DNA of 64,000 nt from Prevotella brunnea (lineage in GTDB: Bacteria; Bacteroidota; Bacteroidia; Bacteroidales; Bacteroidaceae). Below, one piece after another: positions 1 to 9,809 of the stretch (its first letter is position 1; each line of letters starts with the position of its first letter). A program made the translations under genes and the position numbers. The notes under the pieces were generated by a model, which made no database searches, had not been told where the DNA came from, and worked only from the letters and a program-made list of their open reading frames with translations. The DNA is taken from positions 1-64,000 of the forward strand of contig NZ_SDIK01000010.1 of NCBI RefSeq assembly GCF_008016795.1, given 5' to 3'.

Positions 1-234
1 GCGGACATAAGGCTTGACAGAACGGTTGCCAGGGTTGTTCGACTTGCGACGGCGAGCTCTGAGTATTGCCAAATGACAGCTGTAGATACCCTTCTCATTT
101 GAATTACGATTAATTTCGCGAGAGACGGTACTTACAGACACGCCAATTGTCTCGGCTATAAAACTAAGTGAGAATTTCTTTTGGAGTAACACACTTATTG
201 TGTATCTTTGCTCCGAGGTTAATTGTTTATACAT
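1..234 (-). CDS. IS30-family transposase, N-terminal part (cut by window edge)
   Basis: The minus strand starts at an ATG at 234 and stays open to base 1, giving about 78 residues that begin MYKQLTSEQRYTISVLLQ. They contain the helix-turn-helix typical of IS30-type transposases (SLSFIAETIGVSVSTVSREI) followed by a basic stretch with RARRRKSNNPGNR. IS30 transposases cut and join DNA with a DDE domain, which would lie outside the window, so integrity cannot be judged. I could not identify the terminal inverted repeat with confidence; the AT-rich sequence from 235 to about 310 should contain that end of the element. Family call is secure from the N-terminal motif, activity is unknown. Confidence 0.85.
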   Translation of the reverse strand, partial: MYKQLTSEQRYTISVLLQKKFSLSFIAETIGVSVSTVSREINRNSNEKGIYSCHLAILRARRRKSNNPGNRSVKPYVR

Positions 235-323
235 TGCAATACAAAATTAGTTAATCTCAGGGAGAGGGACGAAAGTCTTTCTCCTTTTTTTTGTATTGCT
301 TAAGTTATCCGTCAATGCTCTTT

Positions 324-340
324 GGGGGCTTCGCGCCCCC
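324..340. other. Short perfect hairpin near the IS30 end
   Basis: GGGGGC and GCCCCC (324-329 and 335-340) form a 6-bp G/C stem with a TTCGC loop. No T-run follows on either strand, so it is not a clear intrinsic terminator. It sits between the IS30 element and the 3' end of the tRNA nucleotidyltransferase gene. Function is unknown. Confidence 0.3.
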
Positions 341-431
341 AGCCGCAAGGCAAACCTCCGCGGTGTTTTTCATAGTTATTGCACCCACAGAGATTTTGCA
401 CTTCTATTTGGAATTAGCAAAAAGTCTTGAT

Positions 432-1856
432 TTACTTCAGTCCCATTTCTTGCGCTTTTTCTTTCAGTAGAGCCATCAAGGGTTCTCGTTCGTTGGGAAC
501 TCGATTGTCCAAAACAGCCTCTTTCAAGGTTCGTTTCAACAAGCCCACCTCCCTGCATGGGCGTAGTCCGAACAGTTGCATAATTTCATCGCCGTTGATG
601 CATGGTTGCAACAACCGCTTATAATCTTTTTCCTTCAAGTCTTCTATCTTTTGGCGGACAATCCGGAAATTATCAAGAAATCTCTGCTTGCGGGCTGCAT
701 TCTTGCTTGTGATGTCTGCCTCGCATAGGGTCATGAGGTCGTCGATATCATCGCCGGCATCGTTGAGCAAACGACGAACGGCAGAGTCGGTTACCTCATC
801 ATCGGCAATGGCGATGGGACGCATATGCAAATCAACCATTTTCCTGACATATTTCATTTTCCCATCCAAGGGAAGTTTTAATCTTTTGAAGATGGAAGGT
901 ATCATCTTCGCCCCGATGATGTTGTGATTGTGGAAAGTCCATCCGGCAGACACGTCCCATCGCTTGCTTTTTGGTTTCCCTATGTCATGAAACAGAGCCG
1001 ACCAGCGCAGCCACAAGTTGTCGGTTTGTTTCGCGGTGTTGTCCAACACCTCAAGGGTGTGATAGAAATTGTTTTTATGAGCCCTTCCATTGCGAGTTTC
1101 CACAATGTCAAGAGCGGTCAGTTCCGGCAAAATCAGTTCGAGAAGCCCACAACGATACAAATCAACAAATCCTTTGCTTGGGGTGCGAGTAGCCATGATT
1201 TTGTTTAGTTCGTCTATTATTCGCTCAGCACTGATAATCTTTATTCTGTCCGCATTACGCTCCAATGCGCAGAAAGTGTCGTCATCGATAAAAAAGTTCA
1301 ACTGCGTGGCAAACCTGACGCATCGCATCATGCGCAAGGGATCATCAGAAAAGGTAACATCGGGGTCTAATGGGGTGCGGATAATGCCATCCCACAAGTC
1401 ATCGATTCCACCAAAGGGATCGATTAATTCTCCAAATCGCTCAGCGTTCAAGCAGATCGCCATTGCGTTGATAGTGAAGTCCCTGCGATTTTGATCGTCC
1501 TCAAGGGTTCCATTTTCCACTACCGGCTTACGGCTATTGTGGCTATAGCTCTCTTTTCGTGCCCCCACAAATTCTATTTCAAGTCCACGATATTTAACCT
1601 GCGCGGTTCCGAAGTTATGGAAAACGGAGATATGGGCTTTAGGTCCCAAGTTTTTTTTCAGTTCCGATGCCACGCTTATCCCACTCCCCACCACAACAAC
1701 ATCAATGTCGTTGGACGAGCGTTCAAGGAACAAGTCGCGAACATAACCTCCGACAACATAACAATCAAGGCTTAAATTGTCGGCGGCTTCGGAAATTTTA
1801 TGAAAAATATCCTTATCAAGGAGTTTTGCCAACTCTTTGTCTGAGAGGTCTCGCAT
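432..1856 (-). CDS. cca: CCA tRNA nucleotidyltransferase / poly(A) polymerase family protein with HD domain
   Basis: 474 residues. This family adds CCA to tRNA 3' ends or A tails to RNA in the cytoplasm. The N-terminal nucleotidyltransferase core shows GGYVRDLFL, the metal-binding pair in NDIDVVVVG, the RRDFTINAMA motif and the DPLRMMRCVRFA element (roughly residues 30-200). The RNA-binding helical part follows, and an HD phosphohydrolase domain with ALFHDIGKP sits near residue 285. The start is the ATG at 1856, just below a good Bacteroidetes promoter. It is transcribed away from the operon beginning at 2618. Bacteroidales genomes normally carry one such HD-containing enzyme; whether it is the CCA-adding or an A-adding type cannot be settled from motifs alone. 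Confidence 0.9.
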   Translation of the reverse strand: MRDLSDKELAKLLDKDIFHKISEAADNLSLDCYVVGGYVRDLFLERSSNDIDVVVVGSGISVASELKKNLGPKAHISVFHNFGTAQVKYRGLEIEFVGARKESYSHNSRKPVVENGTLEDDQNRRDFTINAMAICLNAERFGELIDPFGGIDDLWDGIIRTPLDPDVTFSDDPLRMMRCVRFATQLNFFIDDDTFCALERNADRIKIISAERIIDELNKIMATRTPSKGFVDLYRCGLLELILPELTALDIVETRNGRAHKNNFYHTLEVLDNTAKQTDNLWLRWSALFHDIGKPKSKRWDVSAGWTFHNHNIIGAKMIPSIFKRLKLPLDGKMKYVRKMVDLHMRPIAIADDEVTDSAVRRLLNDAGDDIDDLMTLCEADITSKNAARKQRFLDNFRIVRQKIEDLKEKDYKRLLQPCINGDEIMQLFGLRPCREVGLLKRTLKEAVLDNRVPNEREPLMALLKEKAQEMGLK

Positions 1857-1875
1857 ATTTTTTATATTTAAGGTG

Positions 1876-1907
1876 CAAAGTTAATCAATTTCACTTATAT
1901 ATAGAAA
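1876..1907 (-). promoter_or_regulatory. Promoter of the tRNA nucleotidyltransferase gene
   Basis: On the minus strand TAACTTTG (1883-1876) matches the Bacteroidetes -7 box TAnnTTTG. TTTC (1907-1904), one base off the -33 TTTG, lies 20 nt upstream. The start codon is 20 nt downstream of the -7 box. Confidence 0.6.
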
Positions 1908-2566
1908 TCCAAGGCGGTTTTAGTTTTTCCATGCTTTTATTTTCGTGGTTTCCGAACAGACATAAGAGAACTGTTAAATATATGAATAATATTTACAAAT
2001 GAAGTTCTGTCTCTCGACTATTTGCAAGCAAATAAAAACCACCGGGGAAATACGGAAATCACAGCCTTTTATGTAAAACATTGATTATGTGAGCCTTATG
2101 TTTTATTTCTGAAAACATGAAGATTTTTTTGCTAATTGACCGGTAAATATTTCTGCAATCGCTTAGCTTTTACATTTCAAAAGCTCCTTAAACACGATGC
2201 GAAAGATATGCAAATGCATTGTAAAAGCTCACCTTTCGCAAACATTTCCACCAATTTTGATGATTTTTTCCTTGATTTCTCGTTTTTATTTATTTTTTTA
2301 TTCGTGTGTGTTTCTAAAACCATCATTTCCTAAGTGTTAAAAAACGGTTATAAAATTTTACAATAACGTTCTTTATTCCGCTCTCAATTATTTTGTAACA
2401 AAAGCTCCACTCTTTCCGATTTCACAAAGATGAGCAAACAACATTATAGTTAGACCATTTCTACGCATTTTCAAAATCGAGAATCTTCATAGAGGTGTCG
2501 CAACTCGGCAATCGCTGTTGAGACCGGTTGAAATCATCCCTGTTTAAATATATTAATAGCAATGAT
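1908..2566. other. AT-rich intergenic region without a gene
   Basis: No coding sequence is supported between the two divergent genes. The stretch is strongly AT-rich and holds one member of the AGCTTAGCTTTT-type repeat family (2160-2242). I see no tRNA, rRNA or convincing terminator in it. Confidence 0.6.
2160..2242. repeat. Intergenic AGCTTAGCTTTT-type repeat, copy 1 (diverged)
   Basis: Contains CGCTTAGCTTTTACATTTC, then AAAAGCTCCTT, and further on GTAAAAGCTCACCTTTCGCA. These are the same modules as in copies near 9.8, 53.0 and 62.3 kb (AAAAGCTTAGCTTTT, GCATTCC spacer, AAAAGCTCACCTTTTGC). This copy is the most diverged. All copies are in host intergenic DNA. Confidence 0.5.
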
Positions 2567-2597
2567 TTTGTCAGTTCGTAGTTTTTCCGTATTTTTG
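2567..2597 (+). promoter_or_regulatory. Promoter of the DUF1599-tpiA operon
   Basis: TTTG (2567-2570), 19 nt, then TATTTTTG (2590-2597) matches the Bacteroidetes sigma-ABfr consensus exactly. The ATG of the first gene follows 20 nt after the -7 box. It probably drives the co-directional genes downstream. Confidence 0.75.
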
Positions 2598-2617
2598 CAT
2601 TCTAAACAAACTACATA

Positions 2618-3172
2618 ATGTCAGCACCCTCCACGCAAACAACTCAAGAATTTAAGGACGCCCTTAGTGAGTGCAGAACACTCTTTGCCAACAAGCTTCA
2701 CGACTATGGAGCATCTTGGCGCATTTTGCGTCCTTCCTCGCTTACCGATCAGCTATTTATCAAGGCTAAACGCATCCGTTCGATTGAAACGACCGGAGAA
2801 AATAAAGTCGGCGACAGCATCCGTTCAGAGTTCATAGCATTGATTAATTACGGAATTGTAGGCTTGATTCAGTTGGATTATCCATTTGTGGATAGCGTAG
2901 ATTTAACGCCGGATGAGGCTTTGACCTTGTATGATAAATATGCGGAAAGTTCTTACGAACTGATGCTGAAAAAAAACCATGACTATGGTGAGGCGTGGCG
3001 CGATATGCGTGTGAGCAGTTATACGGATTTCATTCTTACAAAGATAGAAAGAATAAAGGAAATAGAAGATTTACATGGACAAACTCTCGTTAGCGAGGGG
3101 ATTGGTGCCAATTACATGGACATCATCAATTACGCTGTTTTTGGGGTTATAAAATTAAATGAACAGGCTTAA
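2618..3172 (+). CDS. DUF1599 domain-containing protein
   Basis: 184 residues built of two similar halves. Each half carries the signature HDYGxxW followed by R, SS, TD and KxxRI ([19 protein letters not shown] near residue 30 and [19 protein letters not shown] near residue 120). This is the DUF1599 pattern; the biochemical role is not established. It is predicted cytosolic with no signal peptide. It is the first gene of the operon and its end overlaps the start of the next gene by 14 nt, which suggests translational coupling. The same neighbour (DoxX-type membrane protein, then tpiA) is a common arrangement in Bacteroidales. Confidence 0.85.
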   Translation: MSAPSTQTTQEFKDALSECRTLFANKLHDYGASWRILRPSSLTDQLFIKAKRIRSIETTGENKVGDSIRSEFIALINYGIVGLIQLDYPFVDSVDLTPDEALTLYDKYAESSYELMLKKNHDYGEAWRDMRVSSYTDFILTKIERIKEIEDLHGQTLVSEGIGANYMDIINYAVFGVIKLNEQA

Positions 3173-5279
3173 GATATTTTTTGTTAATCTTTGTCGTGCG
3201 TTGCTCGCCATTACGTTCGTATTTTCCGGATTTGTCAAAGCCATTGACCCACTGGGAACACAATACAAGATAGGCGACTACCTCGAAGCGTTGGGCTTGG
3301 CGGGGCAAGTTCCCGAATGGATACAACTGATGACATCCGTGGTGTTATCGGCTGTGGAATTTTTGCTGGGCATGCTCATTCTTCTTGCCATTCAGCGCAG
3401 ATTGGTTAGCAAACTGACTACCCTCTTCATGATTTTCATGACCGGGATAACACTTTGGCTTACCATTGGTAATCCCATTCAGGACTGTGGCTGCTTTGGC
3501 GACGCACTCCGCCTGACAAATGCCCAGACTTTCGGAAAAAACGTCGTGTTGCTCTTTGCCGCACTGGTTTTGATGCGTTTCCCACTGTATCAGGTGCGGT
3601 TTATCTCAAAGACAAATCAATGGATAGCATCCTATTTTACGTTGATTTTCATATTGGTGGCTTCTTTGCTGAGTCTTTATCACTTGCCCATTTTCGACTT
3701 CCGACCCTATTACATCGGGCAGAACATACGAAAAGGAATGGAGATGCCACCCGGTGCGCAGCAAACAGTCTATAAGACTACATTCATCTGTACAAAAGAT
3801 GGAGTGCAAAAGGAATTTGATGAAAACAATTACCCTTACGATGATTCCACATGGGTATTCGTTGATACAAAGCAAGAAATACTGAAACAAGGCTATGAGC
3901 CTCCCATTCACGATTTTTCCATTACCAATGAGAAGACCGGAGAAGACCTCACTCAAGCAATCCTGAACAAGAAGGGATATACTTTTCTGCTTGTCTCTCC
4001 TCATTTAGAAATGGCAGATGATGGAAACTTTGGTAACATAGAGCGGATTTACGAATACGCTCGCGAGAATGGTTATGACTTCTATGGACTTACGGCCAGC
4101 ACCGAGATGGGCATACGTCAATGGAGAGAGCTAACCGGGGCAAGATACCCATTCTACACCACGGATGGAACAACTCTGAAAACCATGATAAGAAGTAATC
4201 CCGGACTTCTGTTGCTGTATCAGGGAACCATCATCAACAAATGGAGTAGGAACGATTTGCCAACGGCAGAGCAACTGTCGGCGCCTCTGCCTTTGCTCGC
4301 CATGGGGCATGAGCCGGAAAACAACACGTGGACAAAGATAGTACTCATCATTCTTTGCTACATCTTGCCACTGATTTTCCTCATCGTGGCAGACCGGTTA
4401 TGGGCATGGACAAAGTGGGTGAAGAAGAAAGAAGAATGGGTGAAGACCAAAGAGCAATGGATCATGGGAAAAGAACAATCGAATAAATTATATCAACTCT
4501 TAAAACATAAAAGACAAATGAGAAAGAAAATTGTAGCAGGCAACTGGAAAATGAATGAGACCCTGCAAGAAGGCATTGCCTTGGCAAAGGAAATCAATAG
4601 TGCCTTGATGGCTGACAAACCCAATTGTGATGTGATAATTTGCACACCGTTCATCCATTTGGCAAGTGTGGCTCAGGTGTTGGATAAAGAATTGGTAGGA
4701 TTGGGAGCGGAAAACTGTGCCGATAAAGAGAAAGGTGCATACACCGGAGAAGTTTCTGCAGCCATGGTAAAGAGCACGGGCGCACAATACGTTATTCTCG
4801 GTCATTCGGAACGCCGCCAATATTATGGCGAAACTGCCGAAATCTTGAAAGATAAGGTACAGTTGGCACTTGCCAATGATTTGAAAGTTATTTTCTGCTG
4901 TGGAGAGACACTTGAAGAACGAGAAGCCAATAAACAAAACGAAGTGGTAAAAGCCGAACTTGAAGGTTCTGTCTTCCATCTCAATGCTGAAGATTGGAAG
5001 AATATTATTATCGCTTACGAACCCATTTGGGCAATAGGAACCGGCAAAACGGCAACTGCTGACCAAGCCGAGGAAATGCTTGCCTACATTCGCTCTGTCG
5101 TTGCAGAAAAATATGGTAAGGAAGCTGCTGAAGACACAAGCATCCTTTACGGCGGAAGCTGCAAACCAAGCAATGCGAAGGAACTTTTCTCAAAACCAAA
5201 CATTGACGGTGGATTGATAGGTGGAGCGTCGCTGAAAGCAGCTGACTTCAAAGGCATCATAGACGCTTGGAAAAAATAA
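3159..5279 (+). CDS. tpiA: DoxX/BT_3928-type membrane protein fused in frame to triosephosphate isomerase
   Basis: One uninterrupted 706-codon frame. Residues 1-180 hold about five membrane segments with a Cys pair in QDCGCFGD (MauE/DoxX-like). Residues about 180-390 look like a periplasmic thioredoxin-like region, followed by a final membrane helix (near 392-412). A charged linker with three seven-residue units starting with Trp ([21 protein letters not shown]) comes next. From Met454 (ATG at 4518) there is a complete triosephosphate isomerase: AGNWKMN, the catalytic His in ILGHSERR, the catalytic Glu in [14 protein letters not shown], then YGGSCKPSN and GGLIGGASL. That enzyme interconverts dihydroxyacetone phosphate and glyceraldehyde 3-phosphate in glycolysis. 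The two parts are normally separate genes. The linker just before Met454 reads like former intergenic DNA, so a real fusion, internal initiation at 4518, or a lost stop or sequencing frameshift all remain possible. Confidence 0.85.
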   Translation: MNRLKIFFVNLCRALLAITFVFSGFVKAIDPLGTQYKIGDYLEALGLAGQVPEWIQLMTSVVLSAVEFLLGMLILLAIQRRLVSKLTTLFMIFMTGITLWLTIGNPIQDCGCFGDALRLTNAQTFGKNVVLLFAALVLMRFPLYQVRFISKTNQWIASYFTLIFILVASLLSLYHLPIFDFRPYYIGQNIRKGMEMPPGAQQTVYKTTFICTKDGVQKEFDENNYPYDDSTWVFVDTKQEILKQGYEPPIHDFSITNEKTGEDLTQAILNKKGYTFLLVSPHLEMADDGNFGNIERIYEYARENGYDFYGLTASTEMGIRQWRELTGARYPFYTTDGTTLKTMIRSNPGLLLLYQGTIINKWSRNDLPTAEQLSAPLPLLAMGHEPENNTWTKIVLIILCYILPLIFLIVADRLWAWTKWVKKKEEWVKTKEQWIMGKEQSNKLYQLLKHKRQMRKKIVAGNWKMNETLQEGIALAKEINSALMADKPNCDVIICTPFIHLASVAQVLDKELVGLGAENCADKEKGAYTGEVSAAMVKSTGAQYVILGHSERRQYYGETAEILKDKVQLALANDLKVIFCCGETLEEREANKQNEVVKAELEGSVFHLNAEDWKNIIIAYEPIWAIGTGKTATADQAEEMLAYIRSVVAEKYGKEAAEDTSILYGGSCKPSNAKELFSKPNIDGGLIGGASLKAADFKGIIDAWKK

Positions 5280-5301
5280 GCTCTTTTCCCACAAAACAAA
5301 T

Positions 5302-5330
5302 CCGGCAGCTGCCCGGCGGGCAGCACCGGG
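5302..5330 (+). terminator. Hairpin after tpiA
   Basis: GCTGCCC (5308-5314) pairs with GGGCAGC (5318-5324) around a 3-nt loop, and outer CCGG halves extend the stem. It is followed by GTTTCTC, only a weak T-tract. It may be a partial terminator or an RNA-stability hairpin between tpiA and the SPOR gene. Confidence 0.5.
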
Positions 5331-5351
5331 TTTCTCAAAACAAATAGATAG

Positions 5352-6059
5352 ATGAAGAAATCTCTAATCGCATTAAGCTTTTTGTTCCTTTGCACACTTA
5401 CCATTTGTGCACAAGGCACGGTAACCGTAACTCAAAGTGCGGATATAGATGCGTTAGTGAGTGGGAAAAAGAAAGCAAAACCTGACCCAAAATCAGTGAA
5501 GGGACAGGGCAAGAAACGAAATGGCAACCAATCACAGGTAATTCCCTCTGCTCCTCGTCCAAAAGCGAGTCCAATTCCAGTCCCGAAATCTATAGATCCC
5601 AAAGTGGCTGCACCATCGCAGAGTTCCGAAAACTCTTCATATTCAAGTGTTCAACGCACTAAACTTGTAAGGAGAAAGGTGAGAAAGAGTCCTGAAGAGA
5701 TAATGGATGAATCCGGAGAGACACGAAAAGTAACAAAACGTGTGGAACGGGGAGCAAAGAAGATGAGAGGCTTCAGGGTTTTAGCTTACTCCGGAGGCAA
5801 CACCCGAAAAGCACGTCAAGAGGCAGAAAGGCTGGGACAGAAAGCAAAAACCATCTTCCCCGACCAACCCATCTATGTGCATTTCTATTCTCCGAGATGG
5901 ATGTGCCAGATAGGTAACTTCATCAAGTATGAACAGGCACGCAAGGTAATGCGCAAATTGCGCCGAGAAGGGTTCTCACAAGCGAACGTAATACGCACAA
6001 TGATAACAGTGGAGACAAGTCGTTTCGTGGACGAGAGCCTACCGGACATTTACGAATAG
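5352..6059 (+). CDS. SPOR domain-containing secreted protein
   Basis: 235 residues. A signal peptide (MKKSLIALSFLFLCTLTICA) is followed by a basic, Pro/Ser-rich linker of about 110 residues. The C-terminal SPOR-type domain (from about 145: RGFRVLAYSGGNTRKARQEA, then a VHFYSPRWMCQIGNF strand and a conserved alternating pattern to the end) should bind denuded glycan strands of peptidoglycan in the periplasm, as SPOR domains do. It follows tpiA by 72 nt and precedes folE, an arrangement seen in other Bacteroidales. The specific role in division or envelope maintenance is not evident. Confidence 0.85.
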   Translation: MKKSLIALSFLFLCTLTICAQGTVTVTQSADIDALVSGKKKAKPDPKSVKGQGKKRNGNQSQVIPSAPRPKASPIPVPKSIDPKVAAPSQSSENSSYSSVQRTKLVRRKVRKSPEEIMDESGETRKVTKRVERGAKKMRGFRVLAYSGGNTRKARQEAERLGQKAKTIFPDQPIYVHFYSPRWMCQIGNFIKYEQARKVMRKLRREGFSQANVIRTMITVETSRFVDESLPDIYE

Positions 6060-6101
6060 ACAGAATAAATTATATAAGAAAAAAATAGCATACATCTAAA
6101 A

Positions 6102-6695
6102 ATGAATCCAGAAACAGCTTTCCGCGAAGGTCTTGACGACTTAGCGGCTCATTACAAGGAAGTGCTGACACTGTTGGGTGAAGATCCAAACAGAGAAGGT
6201 TTGGAAAAAACACCTTTGCGAGTGGCAAAGGCAATGCAAATCCTTACACGCGGTTATACACAAGATCCTCACAAAGTGCTGACTGATGCTCTCTTTGAAG
6301 AGAAGTACAATCAGATGGTGATAGTAAAGGACATTGATTTCTTCTCCATGTGTGAACACCATATGCTTCCTTTCTATGGGAAGGTTCATGTGGGATATAT
6401 CCCAAATGGGCACATCACAGGGCTTAGCAAAGTGGCACGCGTCATCGACATCTTCAGCCATAGACTCCAAGTGCAGGAAAGGCTAACGGAGCAGATAAAA
6501 GATTGTATCCAAGATACTTTACATCCTTTGGGTACGATGGTGATTATTGAGGCAAAGCATATGTGTATGCAGATGCGTGGAGTGGAAAAGCAAAACTCCA
6601 TAACGACAACAAGTGCGTTTAGCGGAGCTTTCAATCAGGCGAAGACGCGCGAAGAGTTCATGAAGCTTCTTCGAAGCGAATCTCAAAGAATTTAA
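6102..6695 (+). CDS. folE: GTP cyclohydrolase I
   Basis: 197 residues, the usual length. It converts GTP to 7,8-dihydroneopterin triphosphate, the first step of folate/pterin synthesis, in the cytosol. Zinc ligands and active site are visible in [20 protein letters not shown] and the later Cys in [15 protein letters not shown]. The region [16 protein letters not shown] is the N-terminal signature. It is in the same direction as the SPOR gene and xth, and is probably part of the same transcription unit. Nothing unusual. Confidence 0.95.
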   Translation: MNPETAFREGLDDLAAHYKEVLTLLGEDPNREGLEKTPLRVAKAMQILTRGYTQDPHKVLTDALFEEKYNQMVIVKDIDFFSMCEHHMLPFYGKVHVGYIPNGHITGLSKVARVIDIFSHRLQVQERLTEQIKDCIQDTLHPLGTMVIIEAKHMCMQMRGVEKQNSITTTSAFSGAFNQAKTREEFMKLLRSESQRI

Positions 6696-6737
6696 TGCGT
6701 TTAATGCTATTTTTCAATATCTCATTTTTTTAGAAAC

Positions 6738-7490
6738 ATGAAGTTTATTTCTTGGAACGTCAACGGATTGAGAGCTTGTGTCGGAAAAGGTTTTAAAGAC
6801 ATTTTCAATAGTTTAGATGCCGACTTTTTCTGTTTGCAGGAGACAAAAATGCAAGAAGGGCAGCTTGATTTGAGTTTTCCTAATTATCGCTCTTACTGGA
6901 ATTATGCCGAAAAGAAAGGCTATTCAGGTACGGCAATCTTTACCAAGCACGAGCCTTTGAACGTTGCTTATGGTTTGGGCGTTGACGAACATGATCATGA
7001 AGGAAGGGTAATTACGCTTGAAATGCAAGATTTTTACCTCGTAACGGTCTATACCCCCAATTCACAAGACGAACTACGCCGATTGGAATATAGAATGCGT
7101 TGGGAAGAAGCTTTCCAATCTTATCTCCACACATTAGATAAGAAGAAGCCCGTGATAGTTTGCGGAGACATGAATGTGGCTCATCAGGAAATTGATTTGA
7201 AGAACCCTAAAACCAATCGTAAGAACGCCGGCTTCACCGATGAAGAGAGAAGCAAGATGACCCAATTGCTTAACAATGGCTTTTTGGACAGTTTTCGCAC
7301 GCTTTATCCCGAACAAATCACCTACTCGTGGTGGTCATACAGGTTTAGGGCGCGAGAAAAGAACGCCGGTTGGCGCATTGATTACTTCCTACTTTCCGAC
7401 AGGTTGCGCGACCAACTTGCTGATGCCAAGATCCATACTGAAATTTATGGAAGCGACCACTGTCCCGTGGAGGTTGAAATGAAATTCTAA
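6738..7490 (+). CDS. xth: Exodeoxyribonuclease III / AP endonuclease
   Basis: 250 residues. It repairs abasic sites and removes nucleotides from 3' ends. Conserved elements of the exonuclease III fold are present in order: KFISWNVNGLRACVGKG, the metal-binding Glu in LQETKMQ, CGDMNVAHQEIDLKNPK, WWSYRFRAREKNAGWRIDY, and the terminal catalytic SDHCPVEVEM. All catalytic positions appear intact. Its stop is 5 nt before the start of the following SGNH hydrolase gene, suggesting cotranscription. Confidence 0.95.
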   Translation: MKFISWNVNGLRACVGKGFKDIFNSLDADFFCLQETKMQEGQLDLSFPNYRSYWNYAEKKGYSGTAIFTKHEPLNVAYGLGVDEHDHEGRVITLEMQDFYLVTVYTPNSQDELRRLEYRMRWEEAFQSYLHTLDKKKPVIVCGDMNVAHQEIDLKNPKTNRKNAGFTDEERSKMTQLLNNGFLDSFRTLYPEQITYSWWSYRFRAREKNAGWRIDYFLLSDRLRDQLADAKIHTEIYGSDHCPVEVEMKF

Positions 7491-7495
7491 ACACG

Positions 7496-8242
7496 ATGTG
7501 GGAGCAAGTGAAGATATTGCTTCTAATGACTGTCGCGTTGGCAGTCATTGTGCTTTACGCCTTTCTCCCACAAAAAATTTTCTTGGGTGGTGTATCATTA
7601 AAAAAAATAAACCTTTCGGAAATAAAGAAAGCCGAGACTGCCGGTCCAAAGATAGAAAAGAGAAAAGCGAAGAAGAGGAAACATCACAAGATACTCTTTA
7701 TCGGCGATTCCATGGTTGAAGGTCTCTCTCGGAGAATCGGAGACTACGCGAAAGAAAACGGACACACGGTTTATACCGTTATATGGTACAGCTCCACTAC
7801 TGAGAAATGGGCGAATACGAAAACGTTAGAGCATTTTTTACAGAAATATCAACCCTCATACATCCTTTTATGTCTCGGAAGCAACGAACTGTTTGTTAAG
7901 GATTTGGAGGAAAGAAAGGAATATATACACACGATACTCAAGAAAATGGGCAATCGCCCCTATCTTTGGATTGGACCCGCGGATTGGAATGGGGATACAG
8001 GTATCGTTAATCTTATTGCTTCGCAAACCGGAAAGGGACGTTTCTTTGACAGCCGACATCTTGAACTTCGGAGAGGTGCCGACCATTATCATCCCACATG
8101 GGACGCCGCTGCAGATTGGATGGATCACGTTGCGGTCTATTTAGGCACCAACGCCACGGATATCATAAACATGAAACTCCCCAAACAGCACCATAAAGTA
8201 GAACGAACAGAGCTGTTGGCTCCTACTTTTGAGGGGTATTAG
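7496..8242 (+). CDS. Membrane-anchored SGNH/GDSL-type hydrolase, partner of the MBOAT protein
   Basis: 248 residues. One N-terminal membrane helix (about residues 5-25) and a Lys-rich linker precede a catalytic domain with the SGNH block I motif FIGDSMVEG (nucleophile Ser), an Asn-containing block LCLGSNEL, and a C-terminal DHYHPTWDAA stretch supplying the Asp-x-x-His type residues. SGNH proteins paired with MBOAT acyltransferases commonly add or remove O-acetyl groups on extracytoplasmic polymers. The next gene is such an MBOAT protein and starts 5 nt downstream, so the two very likely act together. The polymer modified is not evident. Confidence 0.8.
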   Translation: MWEQVKILLLMTVALAVIVLYAFLPQKIFLGGVSLKKINLSEIKKAETAGPKIEKRKAKKRKHHKILFIGDSMVEGLSRRIGDYAKENGHTVYTVIWYSSTTEKWANTKTLEHFLQKYQPSYILLCLGSNELFVKDLEERKEYIHTILKKMGNRPYLWIGPADWNGDTGIVNLIASQTGKGRFFDSRHLELRRGADHYHPTWDAAADWMDHVAVYLGTNATDIINMKLPKQHHKVERTELLAPTFEGY

Positions 8243-8246
8243 AAAT

Positions 8247-9728
8247 ATGGTTGGTACACAAGACTTTTTCATTTCGCTAACATCTTTCCTGACAACAGCC
8301 GACAAAGATTGGTCGATGTATTCTCTTCCTTTCATGGTTGCGTTCCTGTTGTTTTTTACCATTTATGTGGGGATGAGCAAATTACATCAGAAATGGAAAA
8401 CAATCTATATACTTCTTTTCAGTCTTTTCTTCGCATACAAGGCAAATGGCATATTGATGTTTTTGCTACTTGCTGTTACATTGGGCTCTTGGTGTCTCAC
8501 GAGGCTAATGATGAAACTCCATTGTGGCAGACCTCGCAGACTGGGACTCGCCTTTCTTATCCTGCTTGAGCTTTCCCCACTTTTCTATTACAAATACACC
8601 AACTTCGCCTCTGACATTCTCAATGCGCTGCTACAAACCAACTTCGCAGCCATTGAAATGATTTTACCGGTTGGAATTTCTTTTTATACCTTTCAGTCGA
8701 TAAGTTACACCGTGGATGTATATAAGTTAAAATTTCCGGCCAACACTAACTTCACGGATTACTGTTTCTTTCTTACATTCTTTCCCCTACTCATGGCAGG
8801 CCCCATAACGCGGGCAGGGGTACTCATCCCACAAGTGCAAGAAGCACATAAGAGCACCCATAAACTCCTCCTTAATAAAGGACTTTGGCTAATCATCTGC
8901 GGACTGCTGAAGAAAGGCGTAGTTGCCGATTATCTGGCACAATATAACAATTGGATTTTTGCCGACCCGATGGCATATTCCGGTTTAGAGAATTTAATGG
9001 GGGCTTTGGGATTCTCACTGCAAATCTATTGCGATTTTTCCGGATACAGCGATATGGCTATCGGCATAGCGGCCTTGATGGGCTTTCACATTCCCAACAA
9101 CTTCCGCTTTCCTTATCAAAGTTTAAATCTCACAGAATTTTGGCATAGATGGCATATTGCCTTGTCCACGTGGTTTCGCGACTATATATACATTCCGTTG
9201 GGCGGAAACCGAAAAGGAGAGTTACGAACATACGCCAATAGTTTCATAACAATGGTTCTCGCAGGTCTATGGCATGGAGCATCTGTCATGTTCGTTATTT
9301 GGGGCATGCTTCATGGCATCGGACTGATTATTCATAAGTTCTTTCACAAACATGGATCGGAAAAGCTACCTAACGTCTTACCGGTACGTGTCTGTTGTTG
9401 GGCACTCACTTTCCTCTATGTAACGTTCGCATGGATTTTCTTCCGGGCTTCGAGCCTTGATGTTGCCTTTAATCTTATCAATAATATATATAACAATTTC
9501 AATCCGGCAGATTTATATCCTTTCCTAATGGCACGTCCCGTGTGGTTATTGCTTCTGGTAGTCGGATTGGAGCTTCATTCCATACGTGAGAACGACTACC
9601 ATTGGATAGAGAAAAGATTTATTCAATCTCCATGGCTTTTCAAACTTCTGATTTTTATATTTGTCCTCCAATTGGTCATCAACTTTGGGCAAGACAGCAT
9701 ACAACCATTTATCTATTTCCAATTCTGA
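8247..9728 (+). CDS. MBOAT-family O-acyltransferase (DltB/AlgI type)
   Basis: About 494 residues from the ATG at 8247; an in-frame TTG at 8229 is less likely because it overlaps the previous gene. It is a polytopic membrane protein with about ten hydrophobic segments. MBOAT hallmarks are present: LPVGISFYTFQSISYTVDVY, the FFPLLMAGPI region, QIYCDFSGYSDMAIG, LTEFWHRWHIALSTWFRDYI and the catalytic His in LAGLWHGASVMFVIWG. These enzymes move acyl groups across the inner membrane onto envelope polymers. The SGNH protein just upstream is the expected periplasmic partner. It is the last host gene before the prophage. Confidence 0.92.
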   Translation: MVGTQDFFISLTSFLTTADKDWSMYSLPFMVAFLLFFTIYVGMSKLHQKWKTIYILLFSLFFAYKANGILMFLLLAVTLGSWCLTRLMMKLHCGRPRRLGLAFLILLELSPLFYYKYTNFASDILNALLQTNFAAIEMILPVGISFYTFQSISYTVDVYKLKFPANTNFTDYCFFLTFFPLLMAGPITRAGVLIPQVQEAHKSTHKLLLNKGLWLIICGLLKKGVVADYLAQYNNWIFADPMAYSGLENLMGALGFSLQIYCDFSGYSDMAIGIAALMGFHIPNNFRFPYQSLNLTEFWHRWHIALSTWFRDYIYIPLGGNRKGELRTYANSFITMVLAGLWHGASVMFVIWGMLHGIGLIIHKFFHKHGSEKLPNVLPVRVCCWALTFLYVTFAWIFFRASSLDVAFNLINNIYNNFNPADLYPFLMARPVWLLLLVVGLELHSIRENDYHWIEKRFIQSPWLFKLLIFIFVLQLVINFGQDSIQPFIYFQF

Positions 9729-9809
9729 TATCTTTCAACTCTCTCATTTCATTTCCGTAAGCATATCCCATGAATCAAGAAAACCAATAAGCAATTTCAT
9801 GAACGAACA

